From: Barnesiella sp.
GTDB taxonomy: Bacteria; Bacteroidota; Bacteroidia; Bacteroidales; Muribaculaceae
Direction of reading: 5' to 3'
DNA: 64,000 bases
Assembly: GCA_014801075.1 (NCBI GenBank)
Contig: JAAVEW010000004.1
Span: 101,190 to 165,189 of the forward strand
How positions within the stretch are numbered: the first letter of the stretch is position 1; each line of letters opens with the position of its first letter. The notes under the pieces were generated by a model. That model worked only from the letters and a program-made list of their open reading frames with translations, was not told the DNA's origin and made no database searches. This document shows, piece after piece, positions 45,935-54,362 of this stretch. A program made the translations under genes and the position numbers.

Positions 45935-46837
45935 TTAACCGCGTTCGGCGGTGCGATAGGCGGTGGGGGGCATACCCATTATTTTTGTGAACAGTCGGGT
46001 GAAGTAGTAGGAGTCGTCAAACCCGAGTTTGGCAGCTATCTGGTTGATGTTCATGTCGGTATTGTCGAGCATCTGGCATGCGGCCTGTATCTTGATGAGG
46101 TTGAAATAGGAGATTGGCGCGTGGCCCACGTGGCGCTTGAATATCGCCGAAAAGTGGTTGGGGGTGTAGCCGGTGAACTGTGCCAGCGCGTCGAGCGTGA
46201 TATGGCGTTCGAGGTTCTCCTTCATGTACTTGATGGCCGAGCGGCATGCAGCGTCGGAGGCCGAGCCGGCAACCTCTTCCGACGTTGACCCGGCATGGCG
46301 GAACTGCCGCACGTAGCGCAGTGAGCCGAGGTAGTGGTGGAAGAGCGACAGGGCGTAGTGCAGGTTCTCGATGCTGTAACCCGCTTTGAGGGTGAAGAAT
46401 ATCTCCTCAAACAGGGCCGTGCGGTCGGATATGCGCGAGTTGACGGCGGGTGCTATCAGTCGCGGTATGTGCATCCCCGCGGCGTAGTGGGGCGCGAGGG
46501 TGCCGTTGAAGTGGATCCAGTAGATGGTCCAGGGATTTGTGTCGTCGGAGCCGTAGGCGTGCGGGCGGTCGTGGGGAAGGATGAAGAACTGTCCGTCGCA
46601 CACCTCGTAGCGCGTGTCGCCGAGGCGGTACCAACCGCGGCCCTCCACGCAGTATATGAGCACGAACTGTCCCGGGGCCTCCGTGCGTTCGCGGAAATGA
46701 TGACGCGCCGTGGGGTAGTACCCGATGTCGGTGATATGAAGGGCAGCCCCGAGCGGGTCACGCTCAAGCATGTCGGTAATCATCTTGGGAATGACAATAG
46801 ACCGTTGTCCCCGAAATCCTTCTTTTATACGTATCAT
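45935..46837 (-). CDS. AraC-family transcriptional regulator
   Basis: A 300-residue cytoplasmic regulator. Residues 30-135 form a cupin-like AraC sensor domain (GQFVLIYCVEGRGWYRLGD, FFILPHDRPHAYG). Residues 200-300 form two helix-turn-helix motifs (ITLDALAQFTGYTPNHFSAIFKR and MNINQIAAKLGFDDSYYFTRLF) with the terminal PTAYR signature. The sensor type usually binds a sugar or other small metabolite. Its gene converges with the DUF1573 gene and diverges from recA. The regulated genes are unknown; the nearby sugar operons are reasonable candidates. Confidence 0.92.
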   Translation of the reverse strand: MIRIKEGFRGQRSIVIPKMITDMLERDPLGAALHITDIGYYPTARHHFRERTEAPGQFVLIYCVEGRGWYRLGDTRYEVCDGQFFILPHDRPHAYGSDDTNPWTIYWIHFNGTLAPHYAAGMHIPRLIAPAVNSRISDRTALFEEIFFTLKAGYSIENLHYALSLFHHYLGSLRYVRQFRHAGSTSEEVAGSASDAACRSAIKYMKENLERHITLDALAQFTGYTPNHFSAIFKRHVGHAPISYFNLIKIQAACQMLDNTDMNINQIAAKLGFDDSYYFTRLFTKIMGMPPTAYRTAERG

Positions 46838-46857
46838 ACCAATTATAACTTATAACG

Positions 46858-46865
46858 CAAAGATA
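46858..46865 (-). promoter_or_regulatory. -7 box of the AraC regulator gene
   Basis: TATCTTTG on the minus strand lies 20 bp before the AraC ATG. No good -33 element is visible. Confidence 0.5.
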
Positions 46866-46952
46866 GCAAAAGCGCTGACCAAGATACTTCGCGTAAATAA
46901 TTATTAACTGAAATTTGCAAAGGTGGGCAGGATGTTGGCCCGTGTTGCGGGG

Positions 46953-46960
46953 TATCTTTG
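46953..46960 (+). promoter_or_regulatory. -7 box of recA
   Basis: TATCTTTG lies 62 bp before the recA ATG. A TTGG at 46935-46938 is closer than the standard -33 distance. I see no obvious LexA-type palindrome. Confidence 0.55.
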
Positions 46961-47022
46961 CAGTGTTGGAGTTCTCTCCGATAGAAGTTATCTTCACTTA
47001 ATCTCCAAAATCAAATAGAGCT

Positions 47023-48243
47023 ATGGCAACTGAAAAGACTAAAAAAGGAGCGCAGGCCAAGCCTGCCGCTAACGATAAGGACGCGAAACTCAATGCCCTC
47101 AAGGCGGCGATGTCAAAGATAGAGAAGGATTACGGACGTGGCGCAATCATGCGCATGGGCGACAACTCCGTAGAGCAGGTCGAGGTAATACCGACCGGCT
47201 CGGTGGGACTTAACTACGCGCTCGGCGTGGGCGGTTATCCCAAGGGGAGAATCATCGAGATATTCGGCCCGGAGTCGTCGGGTAAAACCACACTCGCCAT
47301 ACATGCCATCGCGCAGGTGCAGCGTCAGGGCGGTATCGCTGCTATCATCGACGCAGAGCATGCCTTCGACCGTTTCTACGCCGAGAAACTTGGCGTTGAC
47401 GTTGCCGAACTGCTCATGTCGCAGCCCGACAACGGCGAGCAGGCGCTCGAAATCGTTGAGCAACTGATACGTTCGGCTGCCGTTGACCTTATCGTGGTCG
47501 ACTCAGTGGCGGCCCTCACTCCCAAAAATGAGATAGAGGGTGAGATGGGCGACCGCAACATGGGATTGCAGGCACGCCTCATGTCGCAGGCCATGCGCAA
47601 ACTCACCGGCGCTATCGCCCGCACCAACACTACCTGCATATTTATCAACCAGTTGCGTGCCAATATCGGCTCCATGTTCGGTCCGGCCGAGACAACTACC
47701 GGCGGTAACGCGCTGAAATTCTACGCCTCGGTCAGAATCGACATTCGCCCCGGCACCTCGCTGAAGGATGGCGATGATGTGACCGGCCGTCACACAAAGG
47801 TAAAGGTGGTGAAGAACAAGGTTGCGCCTCCATTCAAGCGCTGCGAGTTTGATATAATGTTTGGCGAAGGCATCTCGTCGGCCTACGAAATCCTCGACCT
47901 CGGCGTAGAGTACAACATCATACAGAAATCCGGCTCATGGTTCAGCTACGGAGGGTCGAAACTCGCACAGGGTCGCGACGCTGCCAAACGCGTAATCGAG
48001 GACAACCCCGAACTCGCCGCCGAACTCTCGGCTCTCATAACCGAGGCCCTCTCGAATGCCGAGAAATCGTCCAAAACCAAGTCGAAGCGCACCACTGCCA
48101 AATCAGCCGCTGACACCGCGGCCACCGACACTGATGCTGCAACCGATGCCACCGCCGACACCGCGCCCGACGATCTCGACGACGACGCCCTCTTCGACGC
48201 CGACGACACTGACCTCGACTCAATAACCCTCGAAGAAGACTGA
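47023..48243 (+). CDS. recA: RecA recombinase
   Basis: A 406-residue RecA. The Walker A motif is GPESSGKTT (about residue 83), with [10 protein letters not shown] as Walker B. The L2-type region is around [16 protein letters not shown]. It catalyses strand exchange in homologous recombination and activates SOS-type responses. The conserved core ends near residue 345. The last 60 residues are an Ala/Thr/Asp-rich low-complexity tail ending in acidic residues ([12 protein letters not shown]). Acidic RecA tails moderate DNA binding, but this one is unusually long. The gene is preceded by a TAnnTTTG box and followed by a strong terminator. A single-gene unit is likely. Confidence 0.98.
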   Translation: MATEKTKKGAQAKPAANDKDAKLNALKAAMSKIEKDYGRGAIMRMGDNSVEQVEVIPTGSVGLNYALGVGGYPKGRIIEIFGPESSGKTTLAIHAIAQVQRQGGIAAIIDAEHAFDRFYAEKLGVDVAELLMSQPDNGEQALEIVEQLIRSAAVDLIVVDSVAALTPKNEIEGEMGDRNMGLQARLMSQAMRKLTGAIARTNTTCIFINQLRANIGSMFGPAETTTGGNALKFYASVRIDIRPGTSLKDGDDVTGRHTKVKVVKNKVAPPFKRCEFDIMFGEGISSAYEILDLGVEYNIIQKSGSWFSYGGSKLAQGRDAAKRVIEDNPELAAELSALITEALSNAEKSSKTKSKRTTAKSAADTAATDTDAATDATADTAPDDLDDDALFDADDTDLDSITLEED

Positions 48244-48264
48244 CATCAATTATATATATAACGC

Positions 48265-48304
48265 GAGTGCCCGGTGCTGTAATTGCATCGGGCACTCTTT
48301 ATTT
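48265..48304 (+). terminator. Terminator of recA
   Basis: A 9-bp perfect stem GAGTGCCCG/CGGGCACTC (48265-48273 with 48289-48297) is followed by TTTATTT. Confidence 0.9.
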
Positions 48305-48417
48305 AAGTGTAAGGTGTTAGCGCACTATGTCTGTTCCCCGCAGGCGCGATTTATCGCGCCACTTAGAGGGTTGTCCGGCCGGCTGCTCGCGGGCGCTCCC
48401 TGTAGCTTCGCGTCGCT

Positions 48418-49041
48418 TCAGAGCAGCGGGAGGATGTTGCGGGTGGATTGCTCGATGCGCTTGTTGCGCCAGCACTTGCGACAGACGGCTATGTAGCGGT
48501 CGTCACCGCCGATTTCCACCTGGTTGCCCTCCTCCACGAAGTCGCCGTTGGAGTCGATGCGGGCGTTGATGATGGTTTTGTGGCCGCAGGTGCAGGTCGA
48601 TTTTATTTCGTCGATGGTGTCGGCTATCTCGAAGAGGCGGCGCGAACCCTCGAAGAGGTGTGACTGGAAGTCGGTGCGCAGTCCGTAGCATATCACGTTG
48701 GAACCGAAGTCGTCGACCACGCGCGAGAGTTGGTCAACCTGCTCGGCGGTGAGGAACTGAGCCTCGTCGATGAGAAACCAGTCGATTACGGCCATCGTTT
48801 TCTCAAACATGCTGTGGGCCAGCTCGTAGAGGTCGGTGTCGTGGTATATCCACTCGCATTTGCGCTCGATGCCGATGCGCGATTTGATTACGTTGTCCTT
48901 GTCGCGGGTGTCGACTACGGGTTTCATACACAGGTAGTGCATGTTGCGTTCCTCGAAGTTGTAGGCGGTGGTGAGCAGGAGGGCTGTTTTGGCCGAGCCC
49001 ATAGTGCCGTAGCGGAAGTATAATTTGCCCTTACGGTTCAT
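48418..49041 (-). CDS. tdk: Thymidine kinase
   Basis: A 207-residue type II thymidine kinase. The P-loop is GTMGSAKTA (about residue 12-20). The Walker-B-like strand VIDWFLIDEAQFL contains the catalytic Glu of DEAQF. The zinc-binding pairs are CTCGHK and CRKCWRNK in the lasso region. It phosphorylates thymidine to dTMP in the salvage pathway. Its length and motif order match the family. It has a good promoter (49091-49122) and converges with recA. Confidence 0.95.
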   Translation of the reverse strand: MNRKGKLYFRYGTMGSAKTALLLTTAYNFEERNMHYLCMKPVVDTRDKDNVIKSRIGIERKCEWIYHDTDLYELAHSMFEKTMAVIDWFLIDEAQFLTAEQVDQLSRVVDDFGSNVICYGLRTDFQSHLFEGSRRLFEIADTIDEIKSTCTCGHKTIINARIDSNGDFVEEGNQVEIGGDDRYIAVCRKCWRNKRIEQSTRNILPLL

Positions 49042-49090
49042 GGTGGGGGATTGTGCGTGATAATGAAAAACGGTAATGAAAAATTTTATC

Positions 49091-49122
49091 CAAAGATAAA
49101 GCTTTTCATTACCATCGGCAAA
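49091..49122 (-). promoter_or_regulatory. Promoter of tdk
   Basis: On the minus strand TTTG (49122-49119), a 20-bp spacer and TATCTTTG (49098-49091) match the Bacteroidetes consensus, 50 bp before the tdk ATG. Confidence 0.75.
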
Positions 49123-49200
49123 TTATTTTATCAAAAGATTTCAACACGTGTGGTTGTTTAACATACGCAATGCTGCGATTTAACAAACCGGGGGCGCGGC

Positions 49201-49959
49201 CTACTTGACGTAGTAGCACTGCACGCTGCCCACTTTCAGTTTGCCCTCGAGCTTGAGGGGAATGCGGTCGGCGGCTGTCGAAATCCAGGCCTGCATGTTG
49301 TCGGAGCTCTTCTTGCCACCCTCGGCAGTGAAACTGAACGAGATACGGTAGGCGGGATATGTGGTCTTGTCGATGTCGATATTCTCCATGCCGTGGTAGG
49401 TGATGGTAAGAGTCTCCTTGCGTTTGCCCGAGAAAACGGTAAGCACCTTCTTGTCGCCGGCTTTCATCTTAGGGTAGTCAAGAGAGCGCATGTAGTAGAA
49501 GGCACTGAGCATGTCGAGGGTGAGACCGCGGGCTTCGAGCGCTATTTCCGACTCTTCGAGCGGCTTCTTTTCCGACTTGCGTTTCCAGCGACGGCAGGTG
49601 GCCGACACGTTGTCACCCTTGCGGGTGTACTTGATATGGTCGCGTTTGTATTCGCCCCCTTCGTGGGTGATTTTCTCGTAGAAGTCGGGCTCCATGGTGT
49701 AGATATTCATCTGCCCGCGCAGGGTGTCGCGCACGCTGTAGAATGCGTCGGCCCATTTCTCGGAGCGGGCTGTAAGTTCGGCCTTGATGGAGGAAGCTCC
49801 CGCGCGCTTGGTCGACAGGTTGACGCGTCCGGCCTGCTTGTTGACGAGGCCCCACTTGTACATCACGCGATAGTTGACCGACTCGTTGTCGGGCACGGCG
49901 GCACGGCCTGCTGTTGCAGCGGCCAGTGCTATAAATATTGCTAAAATTATTTTCTTCAT
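49201..49959 (-). CDS. DUF3108-type exported protein
   Basis: A 252-residue protein from the ATG at 49959, with signal peptide (MKKIILAIFIALAAATAGRA). A DUF3108-like beta-rich domain fills the rest (NYRVMYKWGLVNKQAGRVNL, FYSVRDTLRGQMNI, YYMRSLDYPKMKAGDKKVL, AWISTAADRIPLKLEGKLKVG). Such proteins are periplasmic or outer-membrane associated and of unknown function. An in-frame ATG at 49974 is an alternative start created by an exact 15-bp tandem duplication of the start region. I prefer 49959 because the signal peptide begins there. It lies downstream of the GH2 gene on the same strand, but a terminator separates them. Confidence 0.78.
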   Translation of the reverse strand: MKKIILAIFIALAAATAGRAAVPDNESVNYRVMYKWGLVNKQAGRVNLSTKRAGASSIKAELTARSEKWADAFYSVRDTLRGQMNIYTMEPDFYEKITHEGGEYKRDHIKYTRKGDNVSATCRRWKRKSEKKPLEESEIALEARGLTLDMLSAFYYMRSLDYPKMKAGDKKVLTVFSGKRKETLTITYHGMENIDIDKTTYPAYRISFSFTAEGGKKSSDNMQAWISTAADRIPLKLEGKLKVGSVQCYYVK

Positions 49960-49980
49960 ATCCAATTTCTTCATATCCAA
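49951..49980. repeat. 15-bp tandem duplication over the DUF3108 start codon
   Basis: TTTCTTCATATCCAA is present twice without a gap (49951-49965 and 49966-49980). On the minus strand each copy encodes ATG AAG AAA, giving two in-frame start codons. Confidence 0.9.
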
Positions 49981-50054
49981 TAAGACGTGAATTTACAAAA
50001 AAAGTTTAAGCCGCTGTTACCCAAGAAATGTTAACGCTCGTCATGCCGGAGAAA

Positions 50055-50083
50055 AGTAAAGGCGGTGTTGCGACACACCGCCT
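50055..50083 (-). terminator. Terminator of the DUF4982-type GH2 gene
   Basis: A 9-bp perfect stem (50060-50068 with 50075-50083) is followed on the minus strand by TTACTTTTC, 28 bp after the GH2 stop. Confidence 0.75.
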
Positions 50084-50110
50084 GTTACGAATCATACCGT
50101 AGTTTCCCGC

Positions 50111-52660
50111 TTACTTGGAGGTGAGGGTGACGGTAGCGGGTTGCAGACCGGGCGCTGTGGCGGTGACGGTGAATGCTCCCTCCTCGCCGTTGTTCTGCGC
50201 TATGAGCAGGGCTTTGCCGTAGAAAGCCTTGCGGTTGTCGGCCTTGAAACGCTCGTGGGAGAACTGGCAGCCGTTGTCGACTCCGGCATTGAAGGCGGTG
50301 CCGTCGACGGCAAATGTTATTTCGTTGTCGGCCCACGGGCACACGTTGCCGTCGGCGTCGACAACCTCGGCGGTGAGGTAGCAGAGGTCGTAGCCGTCAG
50401 CGCCGATGACTTCGCGGTCGGGGGTGAGACGCAGGGCGTAAGGCTCGCCGGCGGTGACCACGGTGTCGCGTGCCACCTCTTGGCCGTTGCGGCGGCTCAC
50501 GGCGGTGAGGGTACCGGGCGCGAATGGGAGGCGCCAGAAGGCGTGCAGGCGGTCGGGAGTCTTGGAGGATACGCCTACCGACTCGCCGTTGAGGAAGAGC
50601 TCAACCTCGTCGGCGTTGTTGTAGTAGGCCCATACGTCGACATCCGTACCCACCTCCCAGTTCCAGTGGGGGAAGAGGTGGAGCACGTCGGTATCGTTCT
50701 GCCATTCGCTCTGGTAGAGGTAGTAGATATCCTTGGGGAAACCTGCGAGGTCGATGATGCCGAAGTAGCTGCTGCGGGCGGGGTACTCGTAGGGGGTGGG
50801 TTCGCCGAGGTAGTCAAAACCGGTCCATACGAACTGGCCCGAGATGAAATCGTTGTCGCGCACATGCTTCATGGTGCCTTCGTGGTAGTTGCCCCAAGGC
50901 ACGTAGCAGTTGTCGTATGACGAGCATGACAGCGACTCGTGGAAGAAGGGGCGGTCCCAGCTGTCGGGCCATATATAATAATGGTCGGAGGGCATCATGT
51001 AGAAGCCGCGGGTCATAAGACCCGACACGCTCTCGGTGACCACAAACGGTTTTCCGGGGAAATTCTCCGGCACGCCGGCAAACCATCCGTCATGGTAGTT
51101 GAAACCGATGATGTCGAGGGCGTTGGAGCGGAACAGGTGGTTGTCGGGGTGAGCCTCGTTGCAGCCTGCGGTGACGGGGCGGGTGGGGTCGAGGGAGCGC
51201 ACGCGGTCGGCCAGTTTCTTGGTGAGCAGCGAGTTGACCGACATTTCGCCGTCGGTGGCGAGCTGCTCGGGGGAGTGGCCGAAGTTGAGGATGAGGTTGG
51301 CTTCGGCGAGCGAGAGGGTGTCGGCGGCGGCATCGTTCCACTGCTCAAGCACCTCGTTGCCTATGCTCCACACCACGATGGAGGGGTGGTTGCGGTCGCG
51401 GCGTATGAAGTCGTCGAGGTCGCGCTCGTGCCACTCGTTGAAGTATCGGGCGTAGTCGTAGGTAGTTTTGCGTTTGCGCCACATGTCGAAAGCCTCGTCC
51501 ATGACCATGAGTCCCATCTCGTCGCAGAGGTCGAGGAGTTCGGGTGCGGGCGGGTTGTGGGTGCAGCGTATGGCGTTGCAGCCCATATCTTTGAGCATCG
51601 AGAGCTGGCGTATGATTGAAGCGCGGTTGACCACGGCGCCGAGTGCTCCGGCATCGTGGTGGAGGCACACGCCGTTGAGCTTCATGTGCTCGCCGTTGAG
51701 CGAGAATCCCTTCTCGGCGTCAAACTCGAAGGAGCGGAAGCCGGTGCGTGTCACGTCGGTGTCGAGCGTTTCGCCCGTGCGTGTGTCGGTGATTGTGGTG
51801 GTCACTGTGTAGAGCGCGGGCGAAACGGGACTCCAGAGGGCGGGGTCGGCAACGCTTGTGGCCTGATTAACGGTTGCGCTCTCGCCGGCGCGTGCTACGG
51901 CGGGGGTGGTGACGGTGGCCACGCTGCGGCCTGCGGCATCGGTCACGCGGCTGCGCACTGTGAGGTGGCAGTCGGCCGAGGTGGTGTTGTCGATGGTGGT
52001 TGCTATGTGCAGCTTGTTGTCGTCGGTGGTGATGTAGGTGCCGTCCTTAGGTATGAAAACGGAGTTTTCGGGACGGAGCCACACGTTGCGGTAGATGCCG
52101 CAACCTGAGTACCAGCGCGAATTGGGCTGCTCGGCGTTGTCCACCTTTACGGCGATGACGTTTTCGCCATCCTTGTTGAGGAGGTCGGTGACGTCGACGC
52201 TGAACGATGCGTAGCCGTAGGGGCGTCCCCCTGCATAGCGTCCGTTGACATAGACCGACGAGTTCATGTAAGCGCCGTCGAAGTCAATGAATATCTTCTT
52301 GTCGCGGGCACTCGCGGGCACCACGAAACTCTTGCGGTACCAGCCGATACCGCCGGGGAGCGCGCCGCCGCCTGCGCCTGAAGGGTTGTCGGCGCTGAAG
52401 TCGCCCTCTATGGCCCAGTCGTGGGGGAGAGCGAGCGCACGCCAGTCGGAGTCGTTGAAGTCGGCTTTCTCGGCACCGGTCAGGTCGCCGAGATGAAAAC
52501 GCCAGCCGTCGTTGAAACTGACTCCGCGGTCGGAATTAAATGTAGCATCGGTCAGTGACCGGTGATTGATGTTTTGCGCCTTCGCGGCAGCATCAGCCTG
52601 TGAAACAGAGCCCGAGGCAAGCAGCGTGGCTGCAGCCAGAGCAGCAAATGTTTTGTTCAT
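50111..52660 (-). CDS. Secreted GH2 beta-galactosidase-type enzyme (DUF4982)
   Basis: An 849-residue exported enzyme (signal peptide about 1-25). In order: GH2 sugar-binding domain (about 45-215, with the hallmark GGIGWYRKSF and FDGAYMNSSVYVNG), Ig-like domain (about 220-320), and TIM barrel (about 325-615) with acid/base Glu436 in WSIGNEVLE and nucleophile Glu543 in VVTESVSG. A DUF4982 beta-sandwich and a C-terminal Ig-like domain (about 735-849) follow. All catalytic residues are standard. Many family members are beta-galactosidases, but beta-glucuronidase-type specificity is possible. It stands alone, with its own promoter and terminator. It has no T9SS-like tail, so it is probably periplasmic. 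Confidence 0.92.
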   Translation of the reverse strand: MNKTFAALAAATLLASGSVSQADAAAKAQNINHRSLTDATFNSDRGVSFNDGWRFHLGDLTGAEKADFNDSDWRALALPHDWAIEGDFSADNPSGAGGGALPGGIGWYRKSFVVPASARDKKIFIDFDGAYMNSSVYVNGRYAGGRPYGYASFSVDVTDLLNKDGENVIAVKVDNAEQPNSRWYSGCGIYRNVWLRPENSVFIPKDGTYITTDDNKLHIATTIDNTTSADCHLTVRSRVTDAAGRSVATVTTPAVARAGESATVNQATSVADPALWSPVSPALYTVTTTITDTRTGETLDTDVTRTGFRSFEFDAEKGFSLNGEHMKLNGVCLHHDAGALGAVVNRASIIRQLSMLKDMGCNAIRCTHNPPAPELLDLCDEMGLMVMDEAFDMWRKRKTTYDYARYFNEWHERDLDDFIRRDRNHPSIVVWSIGNEVLEQWNDAAADTLSLAEANLILNFGHSPEQLATDGEMSVNSLLTKKLADRVRSLDPTRPVTAGCNEAHPDNHLFRSNALDIIGFNYHDGWFAGVPENFPGKPFVVTESVSGLMTRGFYMMPSDHYYIWPDSWDRPFFHESLSCSSYDNCYVPWGNYHEGTMKHVRDNDFISGQFVWTGFDYLGEPTPYEYPARSSYFGIIDLAGFPKDIYYLYQSEWQNDTDVLHLFPHWNWEVGTDVDVWAYYNNADEVELFLNGESVGVSSKTPDRLHAFWRLPFAPGTLTAVSRRNGQEVARDTVVTAGEPYALRLTPDREVIGADGYDLCYLTAEVVDADGNVCPWADNEITFAVDGTAFNAGVDNGCQFSHERFKADNRKAFYGKALLIAQNNGEEGAFTVTATAPGLQPATVTLTSK

Positions 52661-52778
52661 TTAGGGGTAGTGATGTGAAGGGTTTATAAATAAACAGGCT
52701 GTAGTAGAGTTAGGGTAAGCGGTTGTGAGAGAATGAAATGGCAAAGCATATAAACTCCGACATCAGCCCCTCACCTTA

Positions 52779-52809
52779 CAAAGTTACGAAAAAATGTGTA
52801 AAAAAACAA
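52779..52809 (-). promoter_or_regulatory. Promoter of the DUF4982-type GH2 gene
   Basis: On the minus strand TAACTTTG (52786-52779) is preceded 19 bp upstream by ATTG (52809-52806). The GH2 ATG is about 120 bp downstream, leaving a long 5' leader. Confidence 0.55.
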
Positions 52810-52815
52810 TTTAAA

Positions 52816-52847
52816 ATTTGGAGAATTAAAAAAAAAGCCATAACTTT
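52816..52847 (+). promoter_or_regulatory. Promoter of tRNA-Ser
   Basis: TTTG (52816-52819), a 20-bp spacer and TAACTTTG (52840-52847), about 83 bp before the tRNA. It is divergent from the GH2 promoter. Confidence 0.75.
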
Positions 52848-52929
52848 GCACTCGCAATGGAGAACCAACGGCAGCGGCCGCAAAGGAAATCCAAAGCAGC
52901 TTTCACCCGAAAGCAAGACATACACCAAT

Positions 52930-53054
<125 letters not shown>

Positions 53055-53111
53055 GCGTGAGGGGAGGGAGAGAACCCCGGGGTTCGTTATCGCGAAGCGC
53101 TTGCGCAGCAA

Positions 53112-53132
53112 GAATCCCTCTCTCTCCGCCAA
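53112..53132 (+). repeat. Duplicated 3' end of tRNA-Ser (attachment-site-like)
   Basis: 21 bp starting GAATCCCTCTC are identical to 52998-53018, the T-loop end, acceptor strand and CCA of the tRNA, 114 bp downstream. Such copies are left when an element integrates into a tRNA 3' end, or by a partial tRNA duplication. Confidence 0.8.
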
Positions 53133-53135
53133 AGC

Positions 53136-53166
53136 AAAAAAGCAACCTGTTGAGGTTGCTTTTTTT
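53136..53166 (+). terminator. Second hairpin after the tRNA-end copy
   Basis: A perfect 13-bp stem (53136-53148 with 53153-53165) with GTTG loop and T-run. The GCAACC/GGTTGC core is shared with the hairpin at 53017-53054. Confidence 0.9.
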
Positions 53167-53212
53167 ATTAACAACCAATCTGACCCCGGTTCTGGGTGTG
53201 AGATTGGTCGTT

Positions 53213-54163
53213 TTATTTTATCTTGGATAGAATATCGTCTGGAGATTGGTGCATTTGGCTGAAGGCTACTATCTTTTTCCCAAGGTCTTTGATGGAGCCT
53301 CCGATGAAATAAACAGTATTGTCAATTATCAGAAATCTGTCATGGACATTGTCGCAATGTTGAAGTTTTATTTCAGGATATTGTGCGTTATGCTTCTTTA
53401 TGTCAAGAACAATCTGAGATTTCTTGGGATTGGTATAAATCAAAGCCGTTACGCCATCTTTACGTTTGTCAAGTGTTTTCAATACGCGGTCATCTACGAA
53501 ATTATCAATAAGTATAATGCGGTCGGTAGCCTTACGTATTAAGTCCGATATCAAAGTATAAGCATCGAAGATTTGACCGTCATAGAATAAACCCTCGATT
53601 GTCTCTGCCTGCTTACCATCAAGACATGTTATTATTTCCTCAAACTTTCTGTCGTGTTCAGAGAGATGGCGGTTAACGAGCAAATAATTGTGTTCTATAG
53701 TTTCAAGTCGTTGGAATATGTGCGCATTGCTCATCAGAAAACTACGCATCGCAGTAAAAGCCCGCATGATTCGAATGTTCACTTCGATTGCGGTTTTAGA
53801 ACGAAGAACACTACTTAACATCGCGACACCATTTTCAGTAAACGCATAAGGAAGATACTTTATATTGTGTCCCTGCTTCAAGATCACATTTTGTGACCTT
53901 GAACTTGAGGTTGCAATTTGCGACCTCAAATCTCCTGCCTCTTCTTTGGTAAGTTGAAACATAAAGTCTGCTGGAAATCGTTCAATATTACGTTTCACAG
54001 CTTGATTAAGAACTCTTGTCTCCACACCATAAAGTTTGGCTAAGTCGCTGTCGAGCATCGTCTGCTGACCTCGAATAATGTGAATGAGGTTTTCAATGGG
54101 CATTACCCCGGAATCATTGCCTCCGGATAATGAGGATGACGGTATATTATTGTTTTCTTCCAT
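53213..54163 (-). CDS. ORF6N-domain protein with PLD-like C-terminal domain
   Basis: A 316-residue cytoplasmic protein. Residues 22-115 form an ORF6N domain (MLDSDLAKLYGVETRVLNQAVKRNIERFP, YAFTENGVAML), a DNA-binding module of phage and mobile-element proteins. A coiled segment (about 140-190) leads to a C-terminal domain (about 195-316) with a phospholipase-D-like motif, HDRFLIID followed by GGSIKDLGKK. There is only one such motif, so activity would need a dimer. The gene is markedly lower in GC than its neighbours and sits beside the duplicated tRNA-Ser end, so horizontal acquisition is likely. Its role is unknown; similar genes are frequent in genomic islands. Confidence 0.85.
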   Translation of the reverse strand: MEENNNIPSSSLSGGNDSGVMPIENLIHIIRGQQTMLDSDLAKLYGVETRVLNQAVKRNIERFPADFMFQLTKEEAGDLRSQIATSSSRSQNVILKQGHNIKYLPYAFTENGVAMLSSVLRSKTAIEVNIRIMRAFTAMRSFLMSNAHIFQRLETIEHNYLLVNRHLSEHDRKFEEIITCLDGKQAETIEGLFYDGQIFDAYTLISDLIRKATDRIILIDNFVDDRVLKTLDKRKDGVTALIYTNPKKSQIVLDIKKHNAQYPEIKLQHCDNVHDRFLIIDNTVYFIGGSIKDLGKKIVAFSQMHQSPDDILSKIK

Positions 54164-54362
54164 CTGATTCTGACATTAAAACACAAAATTAACAAAAAGT
54201 CTCATAATATGGCTATAACTTGCATGGAATCAATCGGAACGATTGATTTTTGGTGTTCTTGGGGACTTTGCGGGGACGGAGGTTGGTGGGCGGGGATGCT
54301 GTGACGGGACGGTGGTAATGCTGTGATGGGTTGGTGGGCTTGTCGTGGAGGGGAGTTGGAGG

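Noticed and set aside
54261..54295. G-rich runs suggesting a G-quadruplex on the plus strand
   Set aside because: Loop lengths of 7, 12 and 1 are at or beyond what usually forms a stable quadruplex; no further evidence.
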